Origin: Endocalyx cinctus
Taxonomy: Eukaryota > Ascomycota > Sordariomycetes > Amphisphaeriales > Apiosporaceae
Direction: 5' to 3'
Length of the DNA: 64,000 bases
NCBI GenBank assembly: GCA_001600455.1
Contig: BCKC01000012.1
Span: forward strand, 248,001-312,000
The translations under genes and the position numbers were made by a program. Under the pieces are notes generated by a model that was not told the DNA's origin, made no database searches, and saw only the letters and a list, made by a program, of their open reading frames with translations. Shown piece by piece: positions 1-12,207 of the stretch (positions are counted from its first letter, which is position 1; each line of letters starts with the position of its first letter).

Positions 1-765
1 ACCCGTCAACGCCGGATTATATTATTGCTTATATCATTTCTCATATCATAGTATAAACTTATTCGGGTACGAGTGCGGAGTATGTTCATATAGACCAATA
101 AAAAGTATTCAGAGCTCTTGTCGATATTAAATCAGTATAAGTATAAGCTTACTTTGGCAGCGTGGTTGAGGCGCTCTAGTTCTTATATTACCGAAAACTG
201 GACTGCTACCGGTATCTACAATACCGATACGCTTCTTGGCGCATCGGCATCCGCCCGCCATGAGTCTACTTCAATTATCAAGTACTTAAAGTTTATATCT
301 TCCTACAAAGTCTTCGTCGTATTACCAAGAAGCAAGTAGTGAGCCTCGAGAAATAATTTTTTCTAGTCACTGAAATGTAAGCATATAATATTCCTAGCTG
401 CTAGGGTCAGGAGTTGTAGTCCATCGGGCGTCGATCACGGTCGATTGGAGATTTTACTGAAAAAAAAAAAAAAGGTTTAGCAAGTCTAGGAATCATCAAA
501 TAATAAAGCTCGAGATGTATTTAGATTTAGCTACTTAGTATCTTTGATTGCATTCGCCACCGACTCAAACTCAGAGATATGTCGCCTTGTTCCTTAACTT
601 CTCCTAAGAGAGCTTTATAGGAAATCACCCTAAAAGATAATAATTTTATTATTTATATCATATTAACATCATTAGATCATTTTAAAAGCCTAATTTTTTT
701 TTTATCGTGACGAGGACGAGAGGACGATTAACGTCGGGTGTTTGGTTGCCTCCGAATGGTGGTTC
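1..765. other. AT-rich intergenic sequence, left edge
   Basis: No credible gene is visible. The sequence is AT-rich, with homopolymer runs near 460-473 and 693-703, and the open frames are short and lack family features. The region lies 3' of the minus-strand orphan ORF that ends at 766. Confidence 0.5.
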
Positions 766-1389
766 TTAGTAGTTGCAGGACTTATCGCCCCATGATGAAC
801 GTCGGCGGCCCATTTGAAACGAACGACCAGGAACGAATGTTTTCCAGTTAAAACAGTCACCTTTATCTAAAGTAGAATATCCGCCGATATGACGTAAAAT
901 GTCTGTCAATTCCGCATCCAACTTCTTTGCTACGGCGTCGATCTCCGGGATGCCGTACGTGGCTACGATAGACGCCAGAGCAACAAACTTGAATCGTACT
1001 TTACCCTCCTCGGCACATAATATTACTCTCCGAGGCGCGTGCATTACCAAGTCAAGACTATCCTTGGCCTTCCTGCTCGCCGCTTGAGGATTGCCGATCT
1101 CATACACAATGGCCTGCCCGGTATTATTCTTCCCGATAATGGCGAGTATATTCGTAAAATTACCACGCCGGATGTTAAAGTCATTCATTAGAGATAAAGC
1201 CTCGGTTTCTGAAAATGTATGGTCATAATCTTCTGGATTAATAAACTCCGGATAACCCTGATACCCTTGGCAGCTTAGATCAGGTGGTGGGAGAACTGCT
1301 TCCAGAGTTGCCTGTGTCGCGGAGAACGAGTACTTTGAGGTGACCGTAGTGGCGCAAGTGGCGAACGATTTACTACTTCTATTCCCCAT
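766..1389 (-). CDS. Orphan 207-residue protein with N-myristoylation-like start
   Basis: This is a single-exon ORF from ATG at 1389 to a stop at 766, and I do not recognise a family. The N-terminus reads MGNRSSKS, which fits the N-myristoylation pattern (Gly2, Ser at position 6, Lys at 7), so the product may be membrane-tethered. There is no signal peptide or transmembrane segment. The body looks like a mixed alpha/beta globular domain with few low-complexity stretches, and the C-terminus is basic (GRRRSSW near residue 195). It lies alone between two AT-rich spacers. The open frame is much longer than others in this AT-rich DNA and its GC is higher than its flanks, which supports coding. Expression and conservation cannot be judged from sequence alone. 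It might also be a lineage-specific or decaying gene. Confidence 0.5.
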   Translation of the reverse strand: MGNRSSKSFATCATTVTSKYSFSATQATLEAVLPPPDLSCQGYQGYPEFINPEDYDHTFSETEALSLMNDFNIRRGNFTNILAIIGKNNTGQAIVYEIGNPQAASRKAKDSLDLVMHAPRRVILCAEEGKVRFKFVALASIVATYGIPEIDAVAKKLDAELTDILRHIGGYSTLDKGDCFNWKTFVPGRSFQMGRRRSSWGDKSCNY

Positions 1390-3848
1390 TTTTAAATCGG
1401 TATATACTCCGGTATTACTGTACTAAAAGAAGATATGGTTAAAAGATGGTTGTTAGTTTTATGATGGTGTTTCTGAGTTACTTAGTGATACCATGCCGAG
1501 TTTGTGGAGACATGTGGTTCATAAATACGACCAGAACAATGCGCCTCCATCTTTCTTGACCGAACAAAGGAAGTGTGCAGGCAGGTCTTTGTGCTTCTTT
1601 GTCCTGCATTGTATTAACAATGCATCCGTTGTTTCTTGATAAATAAAGACCGCTCCCATCTTTTTATCTCCCATGGTAAGTATAAACCTTCGAAGTGCAA
1701 GGAGATCTCTTTATACCAAGTGCAGCTATGATGATCGAAATTAGAAGTCTTACCAAAAAGAACTGTACTAATTATATAGTATAAGTGGTCAATTTTAAGT
1801 CAAAATTTAGGTTATTACCACTTTATAAGTAGTATAATACTATATTCAAAAGTAACAAGTCAACTTTCATATTCAGGGGTCCCTCGGTATCACTTATCTT
1901 ATGATCTATCCAGATTCTATGGATATGGATATTTTGTATCTACACTAAGACTTAGTGTTTTTTTTAAAACCTTTATTATACAATACTTACTGGGCAGTCA
2001 AGCAGTTAGAAGAATAATGAAATATCTACCATATCAGTCATCTCTTTAAGATTATTATTTCAAAAGACTGATAGTCAGAAATGAAATTACGACTCTTTCA
2101 TTTCTGCTGCAGACGTGATGAATAGATGGATGGTATATACGAGTGTTAAAAACAAAGACTTTACTATTGAACTGCCTAGCTTTCGTTAACATGACGAACT
2201 TTCTGCCTTACCATTTAGTGATCGTCTTCTAGTGGGTTAGACTATATAATACCAAGCAGACGGCGGATATCTTAAACGAATCTCCTTACGTATCTAATTG
2301 CATATAACGCACACCAGTATTGTTCTTCACGTACACAGCTGACTCTACAGTATTTACTATACGTATAGGTAATAGTATATGTAGTCTGGTAGTTCAAGAT
2401 GACGATAATGATGAATAACGGAGGGCGGGCCGATTAAAAGACCGGGGAGGGTAAAGATATCCGATTACAGAACTAACCTCACTGTCTTTATCTTACAGTA
2501 GAAAACCAGCTAATTAGCATACATTATAGTTCCAAACCCTGCATTCTAGGACCCACGGTATTGCGCGTTCTGACACAGATCTTTGCTGGATTTGGATATG
2601 TTGCCCATGCCCATGCAATGTAGTCATGACAGGCACGTTTGCACACGATTGATAACTACAACTATTTTAAAGATCATAGTAAAGAGATAAAAAAGATGAT
2701 GGATGAGATGACCCGAATGCCTGATAATATTTCATATCGCACACGGAAGAATTGTTTATGAGATGATGTTACATCGACCTACTATTACATTGACAGCTTC
2801 ACATTATCGCCGTATCTTATTCAATTTCCGAGTTTTCTGGAGGTTACAGATCGCCATAGCTAACTAGGGTTTAGTTTACGACGTAGACGTTACGTATACG
2901 TACGTTTAATGTAGAGAACGGAACAAGCTTACAGAAAATTCGTATAGATTTGCTACATACCACGGAAAATCCAATCTCAGTATCTACTAGAACCGGCTTA
3001 GCTAGGTGCCAAGATTCTAGAGAATAAACTAATTTCCAATTTTTGTTTCTATCGTGGGACGCTTCGTAACTTCAGAAAGTCATTTTGGCGTAGTAGACGT
3101 GAAATAATATTCGCCAAGGTTTGCCAAACGTAGCCGCCATTGAACTACGAAGTGTCAACGTCTACTACCGCTTGGGATCAGATAATCACAGCCGCATAAT
3201 AGATGGCTGTGTAGCGTATGCCGGCGTATATCAAACTTAACAGAGAGTGCCCATTCTTAAATTTTGCGGAGTGGCGTGGAAGAGCGTTCGCAACCCACTC
3301 CCCCTAAGCCCCCCCCGAACCCCCAAATCCCTGACCGTCTGATCCCTATCTGTCAATTCCCCAGTCGTCTGTGTCCGCTCGACTATCGCAATGCTATATA
3401 TAATTGTTCATGTAGAAACACCAATATGCCAAGACATATCGCTCAGGGTTTCCATGTTGCGGGGCTTTATGGCCTCGTCAGCTACGCAAAACTGTATTTG
3501 CAGTGATGGCGTGGAATATGGGGCCAGCTCTTCTCACCATACAGTAAAACAGCCATCAGACCTACTCGGCCAAATGACCAGCGAGTTTTCGCGCAGCTTT
3601 TATGTTGGAGAGCTTCGCATCTCTGTCTCTGTTTTTTCATACCCTCTCGTTCTTCATTATCATCAACTTCTTCTTCTTCTTCTTGCATCTGTCGACAACT
3701 TTCTCCTTGTTAGGTTGGCACTTCTCTTTTTGCGGCCTTTCCTAATTTCCTGCACCACCCCCAAATTACCAAGGAACGCCATCGACGGGACATCTTCTTC
3801 TTGGCATTCATTATTTCCTGACATATACCGTTACCACCACCGCCAGCG
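1390..3848. other. 2.5 kb AT-rich spacer and arylsulfotransferase promoter
   Basis: No gene is supported. The left 1.8 kb is AT-rich with many TA steps and stop codons in all frames. From about 3260 the base composition shifts to C/T-rich sequence, with a polypyrimidine stretch at 3640-3730. That is typical of a fungal promoter and leader, here for the gene starting at 3849. Short ORFs at 3264-3506 and 3391-3891 fall in this stretch and look like chance frames. Confidence 0.5.
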
Positions 3849-5992
3849 ATGCCTGGGGTCGTGCCTCTCCTTGGCTTGGCAGCTGCCTTGACTTGGGGCG
3901 TCCGGGGAGACGAAATAGTGACAGACTATTCGGCATACAACAACGCCAAGTATGGCGTCTTCCCGGGGCTACAGTTCAAGTCGGTAGACCTGGATGCGCC
4001 GATGCTGCAGGTGACCACCTGGAACAAGGACGCCATGTCGAAGTCGGGCTCTCACATCTTCCTTCGGCACGACGGCCACCACAATCATCCGCAGGATGCG
4101 TCGCCCATGATCCTAAGCGCCGAGGACCTTAGCGTGGTCTATATCAACCGCACCTTCGACGCCGTGTTCGACGTGAGAGTCCAGCAGAACCATAATCAGA
4201 GTTATCTCACATTCTACGGCGGGCCCATGACCGAGGTAGGTCTCGGAAACGGCTACGCCCACGCCTACGATAACCAGTACAACGAAATCTACCGGATCGC
4301 TCCCCAGAACCTCACCGTCAAGGGTGACCTTCACGAATGCCAGTTTACCGGCAACGGGACCGCCATGGTCACGGCCTACGAGACGAAGCCATGGGACCTT
4401 AGTCATTTAAAAGGCGGAGTGAAGTACGCCAGCATCGTGGACAGCGTCTTCCAGGAGGTCGACCTGGAGACAAACGAGATTATTTTCCAGTGGAGGGCAT
4501 CTGACCACATCAATATGACTTATTCCTTCCAGCATATCGAGCGACGGTGGGATTTTTTCCATCTTAACAGCATTGAAAAGGTGGGTATATATATATTATC
4601 TAGCAACGTTATCTCGCAAAATATGGCGTCATCAAGCTAACCAAGATTTGCCCCCCTTGCAGACTCAAGCGGGAAACTACCTTTTATCGGCGCGGCACAT
4701 GCACGCGCTCTACCTGATCAACGGCACGACCGGCGACCTGATATGGACCCTCGGCGGCAAGGACAACGATTTTACCGAGCTTCAGGCGTTCGGCGACAAT
4801 AGCACGCTCGAAGCTAGCAACCCGCTCCTGACGATGGCGTGGCAGCACCACGCGCGATTCTTCAACGGTAACGAGAGCCAGATCACCTTCTTCGACAACC
4901 ACGTCTTGGAAGTGAACGGCTATGGCTGCAAGAAGGACTGCTCGAGAGGAGTACACTTAGAGTTGGACGCCGAATCCGAGCCCAAGACGGTACGCCTGCT
5001 AAACGAATATCTGCACCCGCAAGGCTTGCAGAGCCAGAGCCAAGGAAGTGGTACGTATAAATATGGATCGGTGTCGAGTAGCGACGACTCAGACTAACCT
5101 CCGGTCTCGGGTAGTTCAACGCTTGGATAACGGAAACGTCTTTGTTGGTTGGGGACGCAATCCCAGCTTTACGGAGCATACCGCGGACGGCGAGACCGTC
5201 TTGAGCGTGCAGTTCTCACCATGGCGATCCTCGGCAACGCACGGAGACGGACTCGACAACTACCGCGCCTTCCGTATGGACTGGAACGCGACACCGTACT
5301 GGCCACCAGATATCGTAGTCGAGATCGAAGGTGGAAACGGAAGCAGCAACGCGTATGTGAGCTGGAACGGAGCGACCGAGGTCAAGTACTGGGCGTTGGT
5401 AAGTCCTCTTTTCTAGACGGCTACGAGGTAGCGAGACTGACCATCTAATTTTCTTCTTTTCCAGTTCGGTAGTAACTCGAGCCTCGAGCTGGACGGCGCA
5501 GCTAACGTAATCGCCACGGTCCCGCGTAGCGGCTTTGAAACCATGATACCATTAGGCATATTCCAGGAAAAGTACGTCCGCGCCGCGGCTTTGGATCGTG
5601 ACCATAAAATCATAGGATCGACCCGAGTATTTGATGTAAGCACGAGGAGCCTGACCACGGCGAATTACACCATAACTGATGTCGGACAGCTTGTGTCTGC
5701 GATAAAAGTGTCTTCATCATCTTCTTCATTCTTATCATCTTCCGGCCGTATGTGGGGAGCAGCCGCTGGAGGTGCCGCATGCGCCGGTCTTGTATTTGCC
5801 ATCGGGTACTGTTGGTTCTCGCGGAAATCCCAAGGTTTCAAACTGGCCGAGATGGCTCGCTCGCTTCGACCCACCAAATGGACCTGGACCAAGCTCAACC
5901 ACGACGACATTGAGGACGGAAATCTCGAATACCATGCCGACGAAGAGAAGATACCCATGAACCCGGACCGTGTGCAGCAAGAAGGCGACTGA
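3849..5992 (+). CDS. Arylsulfotransferase (ASST)-like membrane-anchored protein
   Basis: Four exons, 3849-4580, 4663-5050, 5115-5398 and 5465-5992, join to a 643-residue protein. The introns (82, 64 and 66 bp) have GT/AG ends, and the first two carry clear GCTAAC and ACTAAC branch sites. The product has a signal peptide (residues 1 to about 20), then a beta-propeller-like domain of the fungal arylsulfotransferase family. Landmarks are LSARHMHALYLINGTTGDLIWTLGG near residues 250-275 and the HHARFF segment near 310. A Ser-rich stalk is followed by one transmembrane helix at about 564-587 and a basic-then-acidic cytoplasmic tail. Many N-x-S/T sites suggest a glycosylated surface or secretory protein. 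The bacterial enzymes transfer sulfate between phenols; the substrate of the fungal members is not established, so catalysis is inferred from family only. Confidence 0.88.
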
Positions 5993-6642
5993 TTCGGCGG
6001 GGGCGATCGAGAGATATAATTTATACAGAGAAGAAGAAAAGAATAAGAGGATAAAGAAAGAAGAGCAATGCTGCGAAGGACGAATGGCCCCAAAATCAAG
6101 GGATGGGTTTACACTGAACCAAAACCACGCCGTCCTTCATGAAATCGATGTAGCTTCAAAAGGGATGAAGCTATATGCGACTTCGAGCCTGTCAAAGAAC
6201 AGGAATACAGCAGTTAATGCTTTACACTTCCCACCTATGCTACATTCACGGCCTCGTGGCTCGCGAAAGTACATACAAGTGGTCTTGACCACATATTTCT
6301 AGGCGGGGAAAAGGTGAGGGCTAAAGCCGGAGTTCATATCTTCTACGTTAGGTTCTGAAGATAGTGCAGTGTCAGAAACAGAAACAGCTCCGACGCTGAA
6401 GATTAGGCGCGTAGCAACACATATGTCCTCTTTGTAAATGAATAGAAGGAAATATAAATAAATCAAAGATGAAGAAAAAAAAAAAGGTGGCGCTCTAGCA
6501 CCAATACCATTGACAATTTGAGTGACTAGTCCATAAAAAAAGGATATGCTTAATTAACAGATTACATACGGTGTATGAATCAGTTAGAGTCAATAGATAG
6601 AAACCCCCCGGAAGCATGCTCGTAAAGCGAAAGTATGTTAAA
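5993..6642. other. Convergent 3' intergenic region
   Basis: This lies between the 3' ends of the arylsulfotransferase-like and thioesterase-like genes. It is AT-rich with a poly-A run at about 6473-6485. No gene is seen. Confidence 0.5.
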
Positions 6643-7728
6643 TCAAAGTTTCTCCTTATTCATAGTCGCCCCTTTGAACTTTCGCTTCGCATCAAGAACC
6701 AGGATAGTTTGACGTGCTAAACAGAGGATCTCCATTTCTTTGTTAAATATCGTGATATCGAGGTCCATTCTACCACCTTCCAACATCCGAGCCGCGATCC
6801 GCGTGAAAACCCATTTCACTCCCTCGCTCGGGAGCCTGCGCTTAAACTCGACGTCGAAAGTGACGGTGTTGTTGTACCACGTGGCTTGCGCGACGTCCTC
6901 GAGGGAGTTGGTCAACTTCGCCGGTTCCCCCGGGTGCTCTTCCGCCCATTTCTCCACTTCCGCAAACCTTTTCCTCGCGTCGTACACGCCGCCGTTATGG
7001 AGCAGGGTATCGGACATGGACGGGAAGAAGTCCGCCATCAGCGTCAGGTACGTGGCGTCCATGCGCTCCTCTCCCAGAAAGGTATACCACTCGTCGCAAA
7101 TGCCGTCTACGGGGAATCCTTTCCGCGGCGTTAGCGCTAACGTGCGGCCGGTGAAAGGGTTGATCTCGCCCTCGACGATATTCGGTAGCCAGTTCTCGTC
7201 GGGTTGATTTGACAATACTCGATCGAAGTTAGGGGCCGGCGGAGGAGGTGGATGCAGTCCCGGATTCATGGCTGTTTGCTTAGTAGGACCGATAGGTTGC
7301 GTCAAGTCGATTGACGTCGCCAGAGCGATAACTTTAAGTTTCCCATTCTGCGATAGCCGTAATTCGATCGTGCTGGTGCTCGCACCTATTTTGAGATCTT
7401 CAACGACGATATCACCGTCGCGATGCTCGCACATGCGGAGAAAATCCAGGTGGAGCGTGAAAATATCAGACCGGCCCTGGGCTATGGTATTGAAATGAGT
7501 TGAAGCAGCGTGGTGAAGCGCCGCAGCCACACATCCGCCATGCAGCGCTGCATGCAGGAAAAAGGGTAGGTACTGTTAATATTAACTCGATCTACAAATT
7601 CGAATCAATCCGCATGCATATTAACACGTACCTGGCCCAGCAGTCCAATCATTATGGTAAGATACAGTATAGGCGTGAGACGAAACTTTCTGGAGGTTGA
7701 TCTGACTCTTAAGGATGCTAGTTGACAT
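6643..7728 (-). CDS. Thioesterase-like (TesB-type hotdog) protein
   Basis: Two exons, 7728-7632 and 7547-6643 on the minus strand, join to 333 residues. The second exon alone would need a GTG start and lacks the first strand of the fold. The upstream exon (MSTSILKSQINLQ...) supplies the conserved lead-in DWTAGPA-LHGGCVAAAL, which contains the HGG motif of the acyl-CoA thioesterase-like family. The splice falls within a GCG codon, with donor GTACGT and acceptor GCAG. The family carries two hotdog domains, roughly residues 10-115 and 190-320 here, and hydrolyses or binds acyl thioesters. The substrate is unknown. There is no signal peptide or peroxisomal SKL-type C-terminus (the protein ends EKL), so a cytosolic location is likely. 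It is divergent from the LPMO gene across a 1.3 kb spacer. Confidence 0.82.
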
Positions 7729-9043
7729 GGCTATTTTCTCTTACTTAGACAATCCGATGATCTCGGTTTATTGGTAGCTTGTTTCTTCAGTCGCCTTTCA
7801 AACAATTGCGGCTTAATTCAAGCTCTTTTCCATACCAAAGTATTTCCAGTTCACCTGCATATTTATAATACGGATTCGATTATGACGGCGTTAGCTTGTA
7901 CAACATATGGGATTACTAAGTACACATGGCATGTCCTCCGGAAATTATTGGTTTATCATCTCCTCAAACTATGTATCCAGGGTTAACTTGTTCTTGAGAC
8001 AATAAATTGTGCAAGCGAAATATCACGAGATCTTCAGATGGGACAAGACACAGACTATGAGTTTAAAAAACGAAAAATAGAGTATTTATATCTGGCCACC
8101 GAAAAAAAAGAATGAATTATAGATTAGCCAAATAGGCATGTCGAGGATATGTGTGCTTACTGACCTTAGACGGACCTGATAATACTTTTAACGAGTATCT
8201 CCAGAAGTACTTGGACTGAAATCATGCCTGATAATCATTGTTTTCCTTGAGAATACTCGAAATAGCGGCACCCCTCTAGCCTCCCACTGGTGCTGATGAG
8301 TCGAGACTCAAGTAAAGTTTTCGACAGATGATGATGGTCTCGTATTTACCGCTTCAAATCCGTACGCGTGATTTACTAAGGCCAGCCGTCCAGATTCCAA
8401 AAACTATATTAATGTCACCTGAAGTAGTATCTATATAAATTCCATCACATTCATTGCATTAGGATAGACACTTCTGACAAGCACAGAAAACTTGAAAGAT
8501 ATACATAATCCACTTGTATGTCAGTACAAATTCATAAGAGTAACACGCTTAAATATTTTAACAAAAAAATGGATATACTTAAATTGTGCTATACGCTTAC
8601 AGTATATGTTAGGTAAAGCTTGAAATATAGTTCTCTATAGATTCTAAAAATATAAAGTGAGATGAATAGAGACCAGGCTCATTAACATCTACGCCTGTGG
8701 TTAAATACGCTTCTCATAATCATGAACGGCACACCCGGCTCCGCGAGCGGGACGTCACCATCCGCATCAGCGAAGTATCGCCAATCAAATGGCGAAAACA
8801 ATATATCTTGCAGAAAACCAAGACGTTAAACAGTTCCCTCGAATATACACCAATGAGTAACACGAATAACCTTGATTAAACATAGCATCGGCGGTGAACA
8901 CCCGGGCTCAGCATCGATCGTAATTTTAGCGAGAGGGTTATATATATATCTATGGCTACCGAGCCTATACGGCTTCAGAGATCGTCGCCGTAAGTTTCCT
9001 TCTTTGCTTCCTTGTCATACTATTCTCTATCATCTCTTTAATC
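7729..9043. promoter_or_regulatory. Divergent spacer: thioesterase (-) and LPMO (+)
   Basis: No gene is supported in this AT-rich 1.3 kb. A TATA-like run, TATATATATAT, lies at 8939-8949, about 95 bp before the LPMO start codon, which is a plausible core promoter position. Confidence 0.45.
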
Positions 9044-9878
9044 ATGGTCGTTACCGTCGCTCAACTCGCTATTTCACTTGGTGCCCTAGCAACCACCGTT
9101 GTTGGCCATGGTCTAGTTACCAGCTGGACGTTAAACGGGCAGGAGGAGCAAGGGTTTCTGCTGGACTATTATTACATGAAGGCGAACGGTCAACAGATGC
9201 CGAAGATTGCTGCCTGGTACGCCGAAAACCTCGACGTCGGTTTTGTCGCACCGAACCAGTATCAAACTTCCGACATTAACGTAAGTTTGCCGCGAAAGAT
9301 CCAAGCACAATTTCCTGCCGAGGATTTCCCAAAACTTAGACATTAACGGATTATAGTGCCACAAGAACTCTGCTCCTGGAGCCTTGACCCTACCGATCGC
9401 AGCAGGGGGCAAAATCACGACTTACTGGAATTCCACGGGCGGCGTATGGCCTCACCCGTACGGACCGATCATCGACTACGTCGCGAAGTGCAGCGGCGAC
9501 TGTTCGAGCGCGGACAAGAACTCCCTCAAGTGGGTAAAGATTCAGGAGAAGGGAATTGACTACTCGACCCAGAAATGGGCCAGCGACGACCTCATCGCGG
9601 CCGGTAATACCTGGACGACCACGATCCCCAAGTCTCTCGCCCCCGGTAACTACGTCTTGCGGACGGAGATCATCGCGCTCCACGGCGCCAACTCCGTCAA
9701 CGGGGCTCAGAACTACCCGCAATGCTTCAACATCCAGATCACCGGGTCGGGCACGGCGAATCCTTCGGGGACCCTCGGCACTGCTCTGTACAAGAGCACC
9801 GACCCTGGCATCAAGCTGAACCCTTACACCACTATCACGGACTACGTCATTCCTGGCCCCGCGCTGTTCACTGGCTGA
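9044..9878 (+). CDS. Secreted AA9 lytic polysaccharide monooxygenase
   Basis: Two exons, 9044-9280 and 9357-9878, split by a 76 bp intron (GTAAGT...TATAG), encode 252 residues. A signal peptide of 21 residues ends so that His22 becomes the mature N-terminus, as needed for the copper histidine brace of AA9 enzymes. The second brace histidine is probably H112 in VWPHPYGPIIDYVAKC, and the axial tyrosine sits in AQNYPQCFNIQITG near the C-terminus. The second-shell histidine of RTEIIALHGA is also present. Paired cysteines match the family. There is no cellulose-binding module or GPI signal. AA9 enzymes use copper and peroxide or oxygen to cleave cellulose and related glucans, so this suggests plant-cell-wall degradation. 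The spacing between the second His and the GP pair is one residue longer than the usual HxGP. Confidence 0.93.
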
Positions 9879-10612
9879 TAGAACCTGATGAACCATATCC
9901 GCATAAGGTTAATGGCATATTAAATTAGTTTATAATAATAAACATTCTACCTAGTACTTCGAGACTATACATGAATCTATGTCAAATCGTACTCAGTCGT
10001 TGTTGAAGAAGTTACTCGAGAACTCGGAGAATCGTCACTTTACTAGAAAACCGATAGTAATTGTATGATAATCACGTCGCTATATTACTGTAGCTCTTAT
10101 CTATCATTAAAAGAACTAAATTAAGTAGATCAGAATACCAAGAAGCGCACACTAAGCTTTTGGACTAGTATTCCGACTTCTGCCATAGTTGAGGTTAGGG
10201 AGATCATATTTAAGTAGCCACTGGACCTCTTATATAGATCACCCAAATCCATAACCGGCTGCAGTATTGGAAAACGACCTCAGAGTTGCAACAAATAATT
10301 TAGGAAGACGAATTTATCGTAATGATTTAAAAAGGCGAAAAAGTTTGGTGCTGACTGGACGCTCCGTTCCACTTCTCGAGGCCCCATAATCGGAGCTATC
10401 TACGAAATTATAATCGGCACTTTGCCGGTGACTTGGATCGCCCCCACCGATATCTTCAGTTTAGTCCTTCAGCCAGAAGTATATCTTCAAAAAGCCCCCC
10501 CCTCCTTGCTCCTTTAACGTACTTGATCGAGTAGATCCTCACGTCGCGTTTATTTTTTAAGTTAGCTATCTTGAGAAAAGAAAATTAATTTATGTAGCGA
10601 GGGGGATCAAAA
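9879..10612. other. Intergenic, promoter side of the alpha/beta hydrolase
   Basis: This AT-rich spacer has no supported gene. It holds the 3' end of the LPMO transcript and the promoter of the hydrolase starting at 10613. A short poly-C run lies at about 10495-10502. Confidence 0.45.
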
Positions 10613-11913
10613 ATGACGGAAGACCAAAAAACCATCTACCAGCCCCTGCATCCCTCCATCAGGGATAAGCTAGACCCGGAATACGTCGCATTTCACGACG
10701 AGCACCTGCTGTATTTTCAACCCGATCAGACGCTCCCATGGGACGCCTCTCTCCGGGCTCGGCCGTCCCCGCTGGCGAAAGGCGGGCAGAAGCAGGTTCC
10801 CGTCGGCAAGGTCGAGGATCGTGAACTGGGCGATTTCCAAGTACGAATATTCACGCCCGAGGGAGACGCGCCGGAAGGGGGGTGGCCCGTCCTCATGTGG
10901 TTGCACGGTGGCGGTTGGGTGATGGGAGGGCTCGATAGCGAGAATGGATTCTTGAGACACGTGTGCAAATGTAAGGGGAGGGGTCTTAAGTCCTCTATTT
11001 TCTCTTTCATTTTGTTTACGACTACGATTTGCCAAATGTGCTGACCACTTGAAACTTGTATTTAGACGTCCGCTGCGTGGTTGTTACGGTAAACTACCGA
11101 CACGCGCCTGAATATGTGTATCCGACGGCGATTGAAGACTCTGTGTCGGGTTACCGCTGGATCATCCAGAACGGCGCATCTCTCGGTGTAAACTTGAATC
11201 GACTAGCTTTGGGTGGATTATCTGCGTGAGATCCCTTTTTCTCTTTCTCTCTCTCTCTTTTTTGTTCTTCTCTTCGGATGTTTGGAATCTACGTCAAAGG
11301 GTAACAGAAAAAGAAAACTCACATCTTCCATCTTTTTCAGGGGCGGAAACTTGACGGCTATCCTCTCCATGAAGGTCGCCCAGCTAGGGTTAGAAATACA
11401 ACCGCGATTTCAACTACTGATATGTCCCGTCATCGACAATACGGCCGTCGTTGCAACCGTCTGGGCGAGTTCGCAGCACGCGCCTTGGTTGACGCCGGCG
11501 CGGATGACTTGGTATCGTGAAAAATATTTCACAAAAGACTCCCAAACGCGGGAAATGGACGCGTCTCCGTGTTTTGCGCCCAAGGACGTTGTATCGAAAA
11601 GTCCGAAGACGTACATCGCAGTATCCGAGTGCGACTTGTTAGCGCCGGAGGCACTTTCTTACGCCGAATCCCTGAAAGAAGCTGGTGTAGATGTAGAATC
11701 GAAGATTTATAAAGGAGCTACGCATTCAATATTGGTACTCGCTGGGTAAGTTCACTAACCTAGATCTTATGGGCTAATTTATACTGACACACTACGATGG
11801 GTAGCATACATAAAATTGGCAAGGAATTAGTTCACGACGTGTGTTCTTCACTGGCAAGAGAACTAGATACTTCTTACGATCCCCTATCTGCGCCCATTGT
11901 GGCTCAATCATAA
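10613..11913 (+). CDS. Alpha/beta hydrolase fold-3 (HSL-type esterase/lipase)
   Basis: Four exons, 10613-10970, 11066-11225, 11341-11745 and 11805-11913, join to 343 residues with every junction in frame. The oxyanion-hole motif HGGGW is in exon 1. The nucleophile elbow is GLSAGGN, built across the exon 2/3 junction, with Ser as the catalytic nucleophile in a G-x-S-x-G context. The acidic residue probably lies in SECDLLAPEA, and the histidine in GATHSIL near residue 300. This is the hormone-sensitive-lipase/arylacetamide-deacetylase type, acting on carboxyl esters or lactones. The substrate cannot be named. There is no signal peptide, so it is probably cytosolic. The 115 bp second intron is strongly pyrimidine-rich. 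No clustered partner enzymes are nearby. Confidence 0.9.
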
Positions 11914-12207
11914 TAAGAAATAGACACATAAAATATTTAAATTTATTTGAATGCTATGATGAGAAGAAAGACCAAAAGTATTTGGGTAAAAATGACTTGT
12001 TGAAATATAATTAGGAGAAGAGCCAAACTAGCCACACCCATTCTATATCCTATGAATTTGACCAAACTAGCACCGCCACAAATGACAACCTAGGGATAGC
12101 CCCTCTGCCTACGTCTGCCCCTCTATTCCGTCCCACCTTCAGCTTCATTTCCCACTTCCTTTCCTCAGCATCAACAAAAAGTAATAATACCAGCAACAAC
12201 GAACAAG

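Noticed and set aside
156..180. tRNA-Ser/Leu-like start (GCAGCGTGGTTGAGG)
   Set aside because: No B-box (GGTTCGANNCC) or acceptor pairing follows within 100 bp.
3264..3891. Two overlapping plus-strand ORFs upstream of the arylsulfotransferase-like gene
   Set aside because: They lie in a pyrimidine-rich promoter/leader, encode low-complexity sequence, and overlap the true start.
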